A stretch of DNA of 64,000 nucleotides, from the NCBI RefSeq assembly GCF_000759675.1, contig NZ_BAWM01000098.1, positions 1-64,000 of the forward strand. Reading direction: 5' to 3'. Under the pieces are notes generated by a model. The model ran no database searches. It was not told where the DNA came from and saw only the letters and a list, made by a program, of their open reading frames with translations. This stretch comes from Neobacillus niacini. Its GTDB lineage: Bacteria; Bacillota; Bacilli; Bacillales; Cytobacillaceae. Positions 18,317 to 26,620 of this stretch are shown one piece after another (positions within the stretch are counted from its first letter, which is position 1; the number at the start of each line of letters is the position of its first letter). A program made the translations under genes and the position numbers.

Positions 18317-18433
18317 GCGATGAGCTGAGTTGTGTAAGTCGAGAAACATTCCTTTTTGGAGCGCACTATGTGGAGTGTGGTTTTTCGCCTCAATACGCAA
18401 AAAGACGTCTTGCTATATGCAGGCGTCTTTTTT
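18317..18433 (+). ncRNA. Candidate small RNA or terminated leader (about 115 nt)
   Basis: The stretch between a promoter-like sequence and a hairpin with a T6 tail (AAAGACGTCT ... AGGCGTCTTT, 18399-18433) has no open frame with a ribosome site. It is richer in G+C than the flanks and holds several short complementary segments (for example CACT/AGTG near 18364-18377). It could be a free sRNA, or a leader that limits read-through into the AIM24 gene 78 bp downstream. I do not recognise a known riboswitch. Confidence 0.45.
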
Positions 18434-18510
18434 ATGTTTAAATTAGCTCTTTTTTCCTAAATCTTATAAAATGGAATTATCAGGGTTTTTATTAAAAGGA
18501 GGAAAAAACG

Positions 18511-19305
18511 ATGAATAATCATGAAATTGATTACAAAATTTATGGGGATGATATGCAGTTCGTGGAAGTTGAGCTTGATCCTCAAGAAACCGTTATTGCT
18601 GAAGCAGGAAGCTTTATGATGATGGAAGATGACATACATATGGAAACAATTTTTGGAGACGGATCTGGTAACTCTGGAGGCAGCGGGCTGATGGGCAAAT
18701 TATTCAGTGCCGGTAAACGTGTTATTACAGGAGAAAGCTTGTTCATGACTGCCTTTACCAATCAAGGTCATGGCAAAAAACACGTTTCGTTTGCCTCACC
18801 GTACCCTGGTAAAATCATTCCAATGGATTTAAGTGAGTTGGGTGGAAAAATCATTTGCCAAAAGGATGCTTTCCTTGCTGCGGCAAAGGGTGTATCAGTT
18901 GGAATAGAATTTCAGCGAAAAATTGGAGCTGGCTTCTTCGGCGGTGAAGGCTTCATTATGCAAAAGCTTGAAGGCGATGGACTTGCATTTGTTCATGCAG
19001 GAGGAGCGATTACAAAAAAGGAACTTCTTCCAGGTCAAACATTAAGAGTAGACACCGGCTGTTTGGTGGCAATGACTAGTGGAGTCGAGTATGATATTGA
19101 ATTTGTTAAGGGAGTAAAGACAGCCCTTTTCGGCGGCGAAGGCTTATTTTTTGCAACATTAAGAGGTCCAGGTTCGGTTTGGATTCAGTCCCTGCCATTT
19201 AGCCGACTTGCAAGCCGAGTTTTTGCAGCAGCACCACACCGCGGTGGTGGAAAAGACGAAGGCAGCATCGCAAGAGGTATTTTTGATATGTTCAATGGTG
19301 ATTAA
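18511..19305 (+). CDS. AIM24 / TIGR00266 family protein
   Basis: A 264-residue beta-rich, glycine-rich protein of the AIM24 family. Typical pieces are VIAEAGSFMMMEDDI, GLMGKLFSAGKRVITGESLF, GGEGFIMQKLEGDG and FGGEGLFFATLRGPG. The family forms a trimeric beta-sandwich; its biochemical role is unknown, though bacterial members are sometimes linked to membrane stress. No transmembrane segment. A clear AAAGGAGG site precedes the ATG. Confidence 0.85.
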   Translation: MNNHEIDYKIYGDDMQFVEVELDPQETVIAEAGSFMMMEDDIHMETIFGDGSGNSGGSGLMGKLFSAGKRVITGESLFMTAFTNQGHGKKHVSFASPYPGKIIPMDLSELGGKIICQKDAFLAAAKGVSVGIEFQRKIGAGFFGGEGFIMQKLEGDGLAFVHAGGAITKKELLPGQTLRVDTGCLVAMTSGVEYDIEFVKGVKTALFGGEGLFFATLRGPGSVWIQSLPFSRLASRVFAAAPHRGGGKDEGSIARGIFDMFNGD

Positions 19306-19319
19306 AACATGGTAATTAG

Positions 19320-19350
19320 AAAAAGGGCAAAATCAAAATCTGCCCTTTTT
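19320..19350. terminator. Bidirectional terminator
   Basis: AAAAAGGGCA pairs with TGCCCTTTTT. It serves the AIM24 gene and, on the other strand, the RsbR remnant. Confidence 0.85.
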
Positions 19351-20096
19351 CTATTGGATTTTATTCTCCATGATGTAATCTGAAAGGGCAAACTGTAAGG
19401 TTCCCTTTAATTCTCCGACGTGCTCAAAAGAGATCCCCGAGTTAATTACAAGCTTGACAATTTCTGGACGTAGACCAGTAATAACTGTCTTACACCCCAT
19501 CATCGAGATACCATTAATAATCCGTATGAGATGTTCAATGACTTCAACCTCCATCACCGCTGCACCTGAAAGATCTTATATTAATGTTTGAATATGAGAA
19601 TTACCAATTTCCGTGATTATTTTATCTTCAATCGTATTGGCTCTATAGGAATCAATAGCACCAATTAAAGGTATGATGCTGATATCTGGTGAGATTGGGA
19701 TAATGGGAACAGAAAGGTTCTCTAAAAGTTTTCTCTGAGTGTCTAACAATTCATCTTTATACTTTGTATATTGGATGAAGAAAGAATTTAAGAATTGATC
19801 AAATTGTCGGTTTATGTTTTTTTCCAAAGTAAAATAAGATTCTGAAGAATGATCATTATTTTATTCAAATCAAAATTATAGAGGATATCCCACACCGTTC
19901 TTCTTATCGCTTGTATCCATTCCAATTTAATAGCTATTGTTATTGAATATTTAGCCCATGCAATGCCTTCTTGTTTGGCGAAAGAAATTAATTCATGTTC
20001 ACGTTCCTCTACAATCAGTAACACGGGTTTATGTGCATTGCTTAATAGATTAATATTGCCAATCCTATGTATCTCATTAATTTCATCTATTTTCAC
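19351..20096 (-). pseudogene. Broken RsbR-family (stressosome) gene
   Basis: Three pieces together make one RsbR-like protein. The N-terminal part (20096-about 19860) has globin-like sensor character. The second frame continues with LEKNINRQFDQFLNSFF, the linker LLDTQRKLLENLSVPIIPIS and the STAS start IPLIGAIDSYR. One frameshift joins part 1 to part 2 near 19855-19865: in the new frame the DLNK end continues as NNDHSSESYFTLEKN. A single in-frame TAA at 19576-19578 then interrupts ...IQTLI / DLSGAAVMEVEV. The STAS end (MMGCKTVITGLRPEIV) is intact. RsbR proteins form the stressosome controlling sigma-B; this copy should be non-functional. Confidence 0.85.
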
Positions 20097-20171
20097 CTGT
20101 AAAAAAGGAATATTTTACAAAAACTTCACATAAAAAAAGGAAATCCTCTAGATTTCCTTAAAAATTAATTT

Positions 20172-20771
20172 CTAATAAACAGTAAATGTTTGCCCGGTTT
20201 GAGCTCCTTCGACACTTTTCCGATAAGCTAATGCTACCCTGCTCGCTGGCACAGGATTGAAGCCAGAAAAATACGGTCCATACTTTTCCATAGACTCTTT
20301 CAATACATTGGGACTTACGTTGTTAATTCGGATTCCACGAGGCAGCTCAATAGCTGATGACTTAACAAATCCTTGTATTGCTCCATTTGCCATCGCTGAT
20401 GAAGTGCCCCCGACAATAGGGTCATCCATTAATATCCCAGTTGTTAACGTAAAACTTCCACGATCATTCACATGATTAATACCAAGCAGGACCAGATTGA
20501 TTTGCCCCTTTAATTTACTTAAAATTGTAATCTCATTTTTTTCAGGAGTCAAAGCCTGAAAGGGTCCAAAGTATGTATTACCTGCTGTACAAATTACCGC
20601 ATCAACGTTCCCTACAGATTCATACATAGACGTAATACTTTCTGGAACGGAAAGATCAACAAAGATATTTGCATTATTTCGTCCTGCTGTAATTATTTCA
20701 TGGCTAGTTTCTAATTCCTTCTTTACAGCACTTCCAATTGTTCCAGTTGCACCAATGATTAAAACCCTCAT
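20172..20771 (-). CDS. Short-chain dehydrogenase family protein without YxxxK
   Basis: A 199-residue Rossmann protein. The nucleotide motif GATGTIG and the downstream AGR and NNVSP segments are those of SDRs. The catalytic Ser region is TTGILMDD, but the YxxxK pair is missing: the place where it should lie reads GTSSAMANGAIQGFVKSSA. Short SDRs of this atypical group occur in many bacteria. Activity is uncertain; it may bind NADP(H) without classic catalysis. It is a single-gene unit. Confidence 0.75.
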   Translation of the reverse strand: MRVLIIGATGTIGSAVKKELETSHEIITAGRNNANIFVDLSVPESITSMYESVGNVDAVICTAGNTYFGPFQALTPEKNEITILSKLKGQINLVLLGINHVNDRGSFTLTTGILMDDPIVGGTSSAMANGAIQGFVKSSAIELPRGIRINNVSPNVLKESMEKYGPYFSGFNPVPASRVALAYRKSVEGAQTGQTFTVY

Positions 20772-20925
20772 TCGTAACCTCCTAATTCGAAAGATTTAGA
20801 TTAATCCTCTTTCTTGTATATTAATAGGTTTCTTCTAAAATGCCAATTTTGGTGATTTAGAGTATGACAAAAGCGCCTTTTATAAGTAAAGCAAACAAAA
20901 ACAGGATTTGATCCATCTTCGCATC

Positions 20926-21003
20926 CTAGAAACTATTCTTAATGGTCTCATACCAGTCAGTCCATAGGAATTGCTCTAACAAGACATCTTTTCGATTCAT
21001 CAT
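20926..21003 (-). pseudogene. 5' remnant of a DinB-like gene
   Basis: An excellent ribosome site (AAGGAG, six bases before ATG) leads into a short frame, MMNRKDVLLEQFLWTDW and so on, that stops after 25 codons. The opening MNRKxxLLEQF is the usual start of Bacillus DinB/YfiT-type proteins, which then normally run on for about 150 residues. The rest of the gene is missing, and the remaining gap 20772-20925 has no recognisable continuation. Confidence 0.5.
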
Positions 21004-21063
21004 ACATTTCTCCTTAAATAATATTTTTCACTCTTTGTTTTCGACAAAATCTCTTGATTACCT

Positions 21064-22524
21064 TTATTCCAGATGTAGTTTTCTTAATTCCTCATTAGCT
21101 TGAGTTCTTTTTAAGTTATAGGATTGCCATGGGACGTAACCTAGATTTGCTTCGTTTTTCCTTTCTAGTAAAATATTTTTTAAGCCCGGAAGTTGAGGAT
21201 TTTCTTCATATATCTCAATTAACCCTAGAATACCTGTGTGAGATAAGCTATTTAGATAATGCAAATCAATTTTCCCGCTTTGTTCATAACGTTCAATGTT
21301 CTTTGTCACGATAATTTGTTCAACATTGATCACGTTCATCAAGGTGTAATAGAGTAAGGAGCTAATAAAATAAAAATGGAATAATGAAAGTTTTTCAATC
21401 CAAATTTTTATTAAGGTATACATGAAAATGACAACAAGAAAAATCATAAACGAGTGGGCCATTACCCTGATGAAGGTAAACCCATAAGCGTCCTCATACA
21501 TACTTAACCGCATGAAAGCAGAACTTAATAACACACCACTCGAAATGACTAGCGTCGTTAGAAGCATTTGTATAAACCTTTTTATAAAACCTATCGACTT
21601 ATTCGCAAAGGTTAAAACCAGAATGGTTATCGTGAGATTGATCAGTGTCACAAATAATAGTTCAAAAAAGCCTTTTCTTGCATATTCTGCATAGGTGAAA
21701 TCTCCTTGCAATGTCCCACTAAAGAAGTATTTAAATTGGACAATGGTAAAGAGGACATACACCGCATTTATTAACACCAGAACAGTAATGGTAATAATTG
21801 CATCCATAGTAAATTTTTGTTTATCACCATCGTGAGTCATTACATTTATTTGTTTTTTTATAAGGACCTGCATGAGACCAAAGAAAACAAAGGTACAGAA
21901 CAAAACAGTGATGATTCGAAATACCACTTCAGCGTCCAGCAACTGAAACCACTGTGGAATCCCCCCTAACATTTTTTCAAATTGAGTATCTGCTGACATA
22001 AGTAAGCCTAAGACAACAAACAAAACGGGAACGGAAATTAGGATTCCAATCGATACTTTTTTCCACACTTGAAACTTACTTTCATCTATACCCTGTTTAA
22101 AAAACTTACCCATTAAAGAGGCAAAAATGAAATTATACTTTATTGCTCCCCCCAACTTTGAAAATAAATAAGTAATAAAGGCTGGTTTGTTCCAACGGAT
22201 ATTTTTTTGACTTGTTACTAATACAAGATGAAAAAATACAAGCGATGGAATCACAACGATATTGAGTGCATAAAAGAAAAGGTTATCATTTATAAAATAG
22301 CTTGCAGCTAACACCCAGATACAGATGAGTACAAGATATCCAAATCGCTGGTGAGAGAATGAAAACCCGCGATAGCGGTAAAAAAACAAACCGTAAAAAG
22401 CGATGATAAACACTAAATAGGAAATGCCTATTTCAGCTCGGAAAAAAGCTTCCTCCGCCACAATTCCTAACACCATACACAACAATAAAAATAACCAATC
22501 AGATTTGCCTATTTTCAATTCCAT
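21064..22524 (-). CDS. DUF4173 (DUF4153-like) multi-pass membrane protein
   Basis: A 486-residue protein from ATG 22524 (MELKIGKSDW), which has AGAAGGA six to seven bases ahead; an upstream ATG at 22542 lies inside a palindrome and lacks a ribosome site. About ten to twelve hydrophobic helices, then a soluble C-terminal tail (ENPQLPGLKNILLERKNE). Function unknown. It is last in the padR unit and has its own palindrome upstream, identical to the one at the padR promoter. Confidence 0.75.
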   Translation of the reverse strand: MELKIGKSDWLFLLLCMVLGIVAEEAFFRAEIGISYLVFIIAFYGLFFYRYRGFSFSHQRFGYLVLICIWVLAASYFINDNLFFYALNIVVIPSLVFFHLVLVTSQKNIRWNKPAFITYLFSKLGGAIKYNFIFASLMGKFFKQGIDESKFQVWKKVSIGILISVPVLFVVLGLLMSADTQFEKMLGGIPQWFQLLDAEVVFRIITVLFCTFVFFGLMQVLIKKQINVMTHDGDKQKFTMDAIITITVLVLINAVYVLFTIVQFKYFFSGTLQGDFTYAEYARKGFFELLFVTLINLTITILVLTFANKSIGFIKRFIQMLLTTLVISSGVLLSSAFMRLSMYEDAYGFTFIRVMAHSFMIFLVVIFMYTLIKIWIEKLSLFHFYFISSLLYYTLMNVINVEQIIVTKNIERYEQSGKIDLHYLNSLSHTGILGLIEIYEENPQLPGLKNILLERKNEANLGYVPWQSYNLKRTQANEELRKLHLE

Positions 22525-22540
22525 ATAATATCCTTCTTCC

Positions 22541-22582
22541 ATATAGAAATTCTATATACATAGTTTTACTAGGTATATAGGT
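22541..22582 (-). promoter_or_regulatory. Candidate PadR operator before the DUF4173 gene
   Basis: Contains the palindrome ATAGAAATTCTAT (within 22541-22558) and the box ACTAGGTATATAGGTA (22568-22583). Both recur in related form at the padR promoter. Confidence 0.5.
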
Positions 22583-22594
22583 AAAAAAAGCCGC

Positions 22595-23233
22595 TTATAT
22601 CGAGGCCTTCCTACCCCATCGATATCCAAGCCAACTTATTGGATATAGGATGATGGTAAAAATGATACAAGCAATAATAAATGTTTTCGTTAATAAAGGT
22701 TCGAACCATGAATGCGGTATTATTTCAAATACGGTTAACACCATTAACATCAGATTTGGAATAAGTGAAAGTAAAAAAGTCTTCTTCAGAAGGCTCCTTC
22801 CTCTATGTCCAAAGCCTTTACCAATTTCATAGCCAAGCAACGCCCAAAAGAACATATAAATAAAGGCAATCAAGGTGGGAATAGCAGTTAGATGGTTCCA
22901 AATCACTGAAAGCCATTTCCATTGAAATACATTATGGAATAAGGTTAACAAGCTTCCTCCCCCAAAAAAGAGAATATTCATTAGGATAAAAAGCCATTTC
23001 ATATTACTCGGAGTGACAGAGAGCTCCTCTTCCCACATTACAGTAATTTCCTCAGGGCTCCCCAATCTAGAAATAATTCGTTCCAGCATCTCATTCTCAT
23101 CGTTACAATCATACGATTCAATAAGAATTTCATCGATATGTGCTTCATATTCCAATAGAATACTTTTCTTATCCTGATGGTTTCCGAGCCCCTTTTCCAG
23201 TTCTTCTAAAAACTTATTCTTCGGCCGTTCCAT
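22595..23233 (-). CDS. DUF1700 / HAAS-type membrane protein
   Basis: A 212-residue protein. An N-terminal helical domain (residues 1-75; FLEELEKGLGNHQDKKSILL, EEITVMWEEEL) is typical of the DUF1700/HAAS family that is almost always found beside PadR regulators. Four hydrophobic helices follow. It overlaps the padR gene by 20 bp, so the two are coupled. It may act as a membrane partner or anti-regulator for the DUF4173 protein; that role is inferred from context only. Confidence 0.8.
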   Translation of the reverse strand: MERPKNKFLEELEKGLGNHQDKKSILLEYEAHIDEILIESYDCNDENEMLERIISRLGSPEEITVMWEEELSVTPSNMKWLFILMNILFFGGGSLLTLFHNVFQWKWLSVIWNHLTAIPTLIAFIYMFFWALLGYEIGKGFGHRGRSLLKKTFLLSLIPNLMLMVLTVFEIIPHSWFEPLLTKTFIIACIIFTIILYPISWLGYRWGRKASI

Positions 23234-23561
23234 GTTTTGATCTCCCTATTACCTTGTTCATCACCTTCACAAAATCCTGCCATTCGCGGGTTTTTTCATT
23301 CAGAACTTCTTTTCCTGCGTCCGTAATTCTGTAATATTTACGCGCTGGACCCTTCTTCTGTTCCTGCCAATAGCATTCAATATACGCTTGTTTTTCAAGT
23401 TTATGCAGAGCTGGATATAAAGTCCCTTCTTTAACGCTTAGTCCATTATCACTTCGCTGCTCTAATTCTTTGACCAATTCATAGCCATACATATCTCTTT
23501 CATTTAATAATTGAAGCAAGATTAATGACGTACTTCCTTTTACCAATTCACGATTAAACAT
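23214..23561 (-). CDS. PadR family transcriptional regulator
   Basis: A 115-residue winged-helix repressor. The PadR pattern is clear: LILLQLLNERDMYGYELVKELE, GTLYPALHKLEKQAYIE and ARKYYRITDAGKEVL. It is first in the unit with DUF1700 and DUF4173 genes and probably represses its own promoter through the palindrome at 23571-23606. Confidence 0.9.
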   Translation of the reverse strand: MFNRELVKGSTSLILLQLLNERDMYGYELVKELEQRSDNGLSVKEGTLYPALHKLEKQAYIECYWQEQKKGPARKYYRITDAGKEVLNEKTREWQDFVKVMNKVIGRSKHGTAEE

Positions 23562-23570
23562 TTTTTCACC

Positions 23571-23626
23571 TACCTAGAATTATTAGGTACATAGAAATTC
23601 TATACTATATAAAATCATTTGTAAAA
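23571..23626 (-). promoter_or_regulatory. padR promoter with overlapping palindromes
   Basis: On the minus strand TTTACA, a 17-bp spacer and TAGAAT form a promoter. The -10 lies inside ATAGAATTTCTAT (23591-23604). TACCTA and TTAGGTA arms (23571-23589) follow, just before the ribosome site. This suits autorepression. Confidence 0.6.
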
Positions 23627-23633
23627 TAAAAAA

Positions 23634-23656
23634 AGTGACGATTTTTCATATCGCCA
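23634..23656 (-). terminator. Terminator of the small gene at 23667-23834
   Basis: GGTGGCGAT / ATCGTCAC stem with one mismatch, followed by TTTTTTATTTT on the minus strand. Confidence 0.65.
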
Positions 23657-23666
23657 CCAATCCTGA

Positions 23667-23834
23667 CTATTTCTTTATCTTTTTTTGGTGTTGGATATAT
23701 TCGTCACGTTCACCGCCATCAGATAACTCCTCTGAAAACTCATGATCAACTTTTTGGTCACGGCGCTCATCGGGTCTAACAATTCTTGGAGGAATATTAT
23801 TATTAGGTGCTGCTTGTTCGTTCCAATCACTCAT
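23667..23834 (-). CDS. Small charged hypothetical protein
   Basis: A 55-residue hydrophilic protein from ATG 23834 (MSDWNEQAAPNNN), which has GAGAGGTGAT just ahead. It is rich in Asp, Glu, Arg and Lys and likely disordered. A hypothetical of the type often annotated in bacilli; no function can be assigned. Confidence 0.6.
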   Translation of the reverse strand: MSDWNEQAAPNNNIPPRIVRPDERRDQKVDHEFSEELSDGGERDEYIQHQKKIKK

Positions 23835-23948
23835 AGTATCACCTCTCCTTGTTAGTTTGGGAATCATGATAAAAAACATACACGAATCATTTCCTGCATA
23901 AATATTCCATTTTTCATCATACTAAAGAAAAACGGTGAGGTGAAGAAC

Positions 23949-24155
23949 ATGGGATTAATTAACTCCTTTAACCAGTGGAGAGAAACACGATATCAAAATC
24001 ATGTTTCTCATATGAAGAATCAAGAAAAGTGTCCCGATTGCTATGGGAGAGGCTTTACTGTGTATCCCTATAATGAATTTGCCTATTATAACTCCGTAGA
24101 ATGCCCAGGTTGTCAAGGCAGCGGATCTTACTCAGATTGGGATCAACTGAGGTAG
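23949..24155 (+). CDS. Small zinc-finger-like protein with two CxxCxGxG motifs
   Basis: A 68-residue protein from ATG 23949 with GAGGTGA eight bases ahead (a GTG at 23940 overlaps that site). Two motifs, CPDCYGRG and CPGCQGSG, match the DnaJ-type zinc-binding repeat. One zinc ion can be bound by the two CxxC pairs. No J domain is present. It may be a chaperone-like or RNA-binding small protein; function unknown. Confidence 0.7.
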   Translation: MGLINSFNQWRETRYQNHVSHMKNQEKCPDCYGRGFTVYPYNEFAYYNSVECPGCQGSGSYSDWDQLR

Positions 24156-24162
24156 CATGAAA

Positions 24163-24202
24163 AAATTTCTTCACCAAGTTACAAGGTGGAGGATTTTTTT
24201 TT
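24163..24202 (+). terminator. Probable terminator after the zinc-finger gene
   Basis: Imperfect stem TTCACC ... GGTGGA followed by nine T residues. Confidence 0.5.
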
Positions 24203-24222
24203 TAGTGTTTGGTCTAAATCTA

Positions 24223-24251
24223 TGGAAAGGAAAACATAATTTTGCTATAAT
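24223..24251 (+). promoter_or_regulatory. asnA promoter (extended -10)
   Basis: TGCTATAAT at 24243-24251 is an extended -10; the -35 (TGGAAA, 24223-24228) is weak. The leader of about 75 nt shows no T-box. Confidence 0.45.
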
Positions 24252-24334
24252 TTCAGAATATTCTTTTGGAATACATCTGATTGTATATATAAACATTGTC
24301 ATTATTATGATTTTTACTGGAGGTTTTTGATTTT

Positions 24335-25348
24335 ATGCCAAATTCACTTTCTATTCAAAAGCTTTACACTTCTAAATTAGACCTTTTACAAACAGAAGTG
24401 GCAATTAAAAAAACGAAGGATTTCTTTGAAAGTTCTTTAGCTGAGATGCTAAATTTAACTCGTGTATCAGCCCCAATCCTCTTAAAATCTGGTAAGGGCT
24501 TAAATGATGATTTAAATGGTGTGGAACGAATGGTTTCCTTTGAAGCTTTAGATATTAAAAATACAAATATTGAAATCGTTCAATCGTTGGCAAAATGGAA
24601 AAGGATGGCTTTGGCAAGGTACGGTTTTCCCCTTGGAGAAGGACTTTATACGGATATGAATGCCATAAGAAGAGATGAAGTTTTAGATCATTTGCATTCC
24701 ATTTATGTCGATCAATGGGATTGGGAAAAAATTATTTCAAAAGAACTACGCAACTTAGAGACGTTAAAATCCGAAGTTCAAAAAATATATCAAGTCTTTA
24801 AAAATACAGAAAATCATTTAAACGAGCTCTATCCTGTACTTGAGCCTGTCCTGCCTAAGGAGATTCATTTTATTACCACGCAGGAACTTGAAACAAAGTA
24901 TCCAGAGCTTTCAGCAAAAGAGCGAGAAGACAGGATTGCCAAAGAATATGGTGCCGTGTTCATCATGCAAATTGGCGTTCAGTTACTCTCTGGAGAAAAA
25001 CACGATGGACGCTCTCCAGATTATGATGATTGGACATTAAATGGTGATATTATTTTCTGGTATCCAGCTTTAGAACAATCGATTGAAGTTTCTTCCATGG
25101 GGATACGTGTAGATGAAGAAGCGCTTAAAAACCAATTAAAGATATCCGAAAATGAGGATAGAATGTCTTTAGAATACCATCAAGCCATTCTTAATCAGGA
25201 ACTTCCTTATACGATTGGAGGCGGAATTGGACAATCAAGAATATGTATGTTTTTTCTTCAAAAAGTTCACATAGGCGAGGTTCAGGTTTCAGTATGGAAT
25301 GATCAAATCCTTGAAGACTGTAGAAAAGAAAACATAACACTGTTGTAA
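24335..25348 (+). CDS. asnA: Aspartate-ammonia ligase
   Basis: A 337-residue ammonia-dependent asparagine synthetase (aspartate + NH3 + ATP to asparagine), class II aaRS-like fold. The family blocks are present: RVSAPILLKSGKGLNDDLNG, AKWKRMALARYGFPLGEGLYTDMNAIRRDE, DQWDWEK and ELPYTIGGGIGQSR. Length agrees with E. coli AsnA (330). The start has TGGAGG upstream. It stands alone and is separate from aspA, 3 kb away, which acts on the same amino acid. Confidence 0.95.
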   Translation: MPNSLSIQKLYTSKLDLLQTEVAIKKTKDFFESSLAEMLNLTRVSAPILLKSGKGLNDDLNGVERMVSFEALDIKNTNIEIVQSLAKWKRMALARYGFPLGEGLYTDMNAIRRDEVLDHLHSIYVDQWDWEKIISKELRNLETLKSEVQKIYQVFKNTENHLNELYPVLEPVLPKEIHFITTQELETKYPELSAKEREDRIAKEYGAVFIMQIGVQLLSGEKHDGRSPDYDDWTLNGDIIFWYPALEQSIEVSSMGIRVDEEALKNQLKISENEDRMSLEYHQAILNQELPYTIGGGIGQSRICMFFLQKVHIGEVQVSVWNDQILEDCRKENITLL

Positions 25349-25431
25349 GTTTTATTATCTAGAATAATTAACAAACTCTCTGGAGATTTATAAAGATATG
25401 TATGCTTGTATATATCCCTGGGGGTGCTTTA

Positions 25432-25749
25432 ATGTCTGTTTTCGTTTATCAGACGTTTATCATTAAACAAGATAAATTTAAAGAAGCGATAGACAATTTA
25501 AGAGAGATTAAAAAATTCAGAAATGAAAATTATAACCATCACGTTGAAATTCTTACACCTATATCTGGTGAAGATCATACCTTTGCACTACTTTCTACCT
25601 ATGATGGATTGGGAGAAATGGAATTAGAAAATAAAAGGATGTTTGATGATGAGGAATATATTGAACTCATTGGTCCTTTTTTTCTAGAAAACATCAAAGA
25701 AGGAAGTATGTATACGCAAATTTACCGAGGATTAAGTGATAAAAAGTAG
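25432..25749 (+). CDS. Hypothetical ABM/NIPSNAP-like small protein
   Basis: A 105-residue protein from ATG 25432 (MSVFVYQTF) with GGGGGTG six bases ahead; an ATG at 25402 is possible but lacks a site. The order beta (SVFVYQTFIIK), helix (FKEAIDNLREIKKFRNE), beta (HHVEILTPIS) and beta (TFALLSTYD) suggests a dimeric alpha/beta barrel. No catalytic residue can be recognised. Its 3' end overlaps the deacetylase remnant. Confidence 0.65.
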   Translation: MSVFVYQTFIIKQDKFKEAIDNLREIKKFRNENYNHHVEILTPISGEDHTFALLSTYDGLGEMELENKRMFDDEEYIELIGPFFLENIKEGSMYTQIYRGLSDKK

Positions 25750-26047
25750 GAATAGAATAGCGAGAAATAACATAAAAGAAACCGCACAAGAATGCTGCAC
25801 AGCCCTAAAAGCAGCAGGCGGTGCAGGATATCCATACAGCATCCAATGGACCATCGATACCATTGATTGGCAGCAGCCTTCTGTTGAGGTGATTGTGTCA
25901 AGAATTCAATCAGGAGCAAGCAATGGAGACATTATCCTTATGCATATTGGGGGAATCAATACTTCTGAAGTGGTTGATAGGGTCATCCCCATTTTGAAAG
26001 GGATGGGATTTAACTTAGTAACCCTAACAGAATTACTCGATTTATAA
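25736..26047 (+). pseudogene. C-terminal remnant of a polysaccharide deacetylase
   Basis: From about 25800 the frame reads as the end of a NodB-fold deacetylase: GYPYSIQWTIDTIDWQQPSV, then SGASNGDIILMHIGG and GFNLVTLTELL. Residues in IDTIDW and LMHI correspond to conserved motifs 4-5. The first two-thirds, with the metal-binding Asp/His-His motifs, is absent; the preceding 20 codons do not match. No ribosome site precedes the frame. It is a 5'-truncated pseudogene. Confidence 0.8.
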
Positions 26048-26054
26048 TTTAAAG

Positions 26055-26084
26055 AAAGGGTACCCTTTCATTGGGCACCCTTTT
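26055..26084. terminator. Bidirectional terminator
   Basis: AAAGGGTACCC pairs with GGGCACCCTTT (one mismatch). It lies between the deacetylase remnant and the convergent MarR gene and touches the MarR stop codon. Confidence 0.75.
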
Positions 26085-26502
26085 AACGTTTATTTGTTAC
26101 AGCAATATTGAACTTTTTTAAAAGTTCTCCAAAAACCTGCTTCTCTTCATCTGACCAATACTTGACTACTTCTCCTACTCTTGCTTTTCGATTCTGTTTC
26201 TCTTCTAGGAGTTCTTTTATCCCAATGTCAGTTATTTGAAATGAATACGCTCGCCCATCCACGGGATCCGGCACTCTATAAACGTATCCATTTTTTTCAA
26301 GGGCAGCTGCCTGCCGGCTTACTGTGGAAATATCCAAATCAAATTCTTCTGCCAACGCTTTTACACCCGCTGCACCATGGGAATTAATTTGGTGCAACAA
26401 TAGGTAGGCAGATCGTTCAAGACCACCTGTTTTTTTAGCAGTGATTCTTCGTATTAAAATTGCTAGTTCAAGTTCAATCGTATCCAAAAAATGTTCATTC
26501 AT
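26083..26502 (-). CDS. MarR family transcriptional regulator
   Basis: A 139-residue winged-helix protein with the MarR HTH (AGVKALAEEFDLDISTVSRQAAALEKNGYV) and wing (DPVDGRAYSFQITDIG). GAGGTAG ribosome site. No adjacent target gene on the same strand; it may regulate the divergent CBS gene or act elsewhere. Ligand unknown. Confidence 0.88.
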   Translation of the reverse strand: MNEHFLDTIELELAILIRRITAKKTGGLERSAYLLLHQINSHGAAGVKALAEEFDLDISTVSRQAAALEKNGYVYRVPDPVDGRAYSFQITDIGIKELLEEKQNRKARVGEVVKYWSDEEKQVFGELLKKFNIAVTNKR

Positions 26503-26620
26503 TTTTACTACCTCACTGAAATCCTATTACTAAGCCCATCATATCATAGATGAAAAAATTTCTATATCCAAACAACTTTTTTTGTGTTTAAGGAGGATTT
26601 TTGTAAAAGCTCATTAAATA

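Noticed and set aside
18317..18433. Known riboswitch classes
   Set aside because: I compared it by eye with the fluoride, preQ1, guanidine, ZTP, yybP-ykoY and SAM motifs, and none fits.
24200..24334. T-box leader of asnA
   Set aside because: The leader is about 75 nt and lacks the T-box sequence and a terminator/antiterminator pair.
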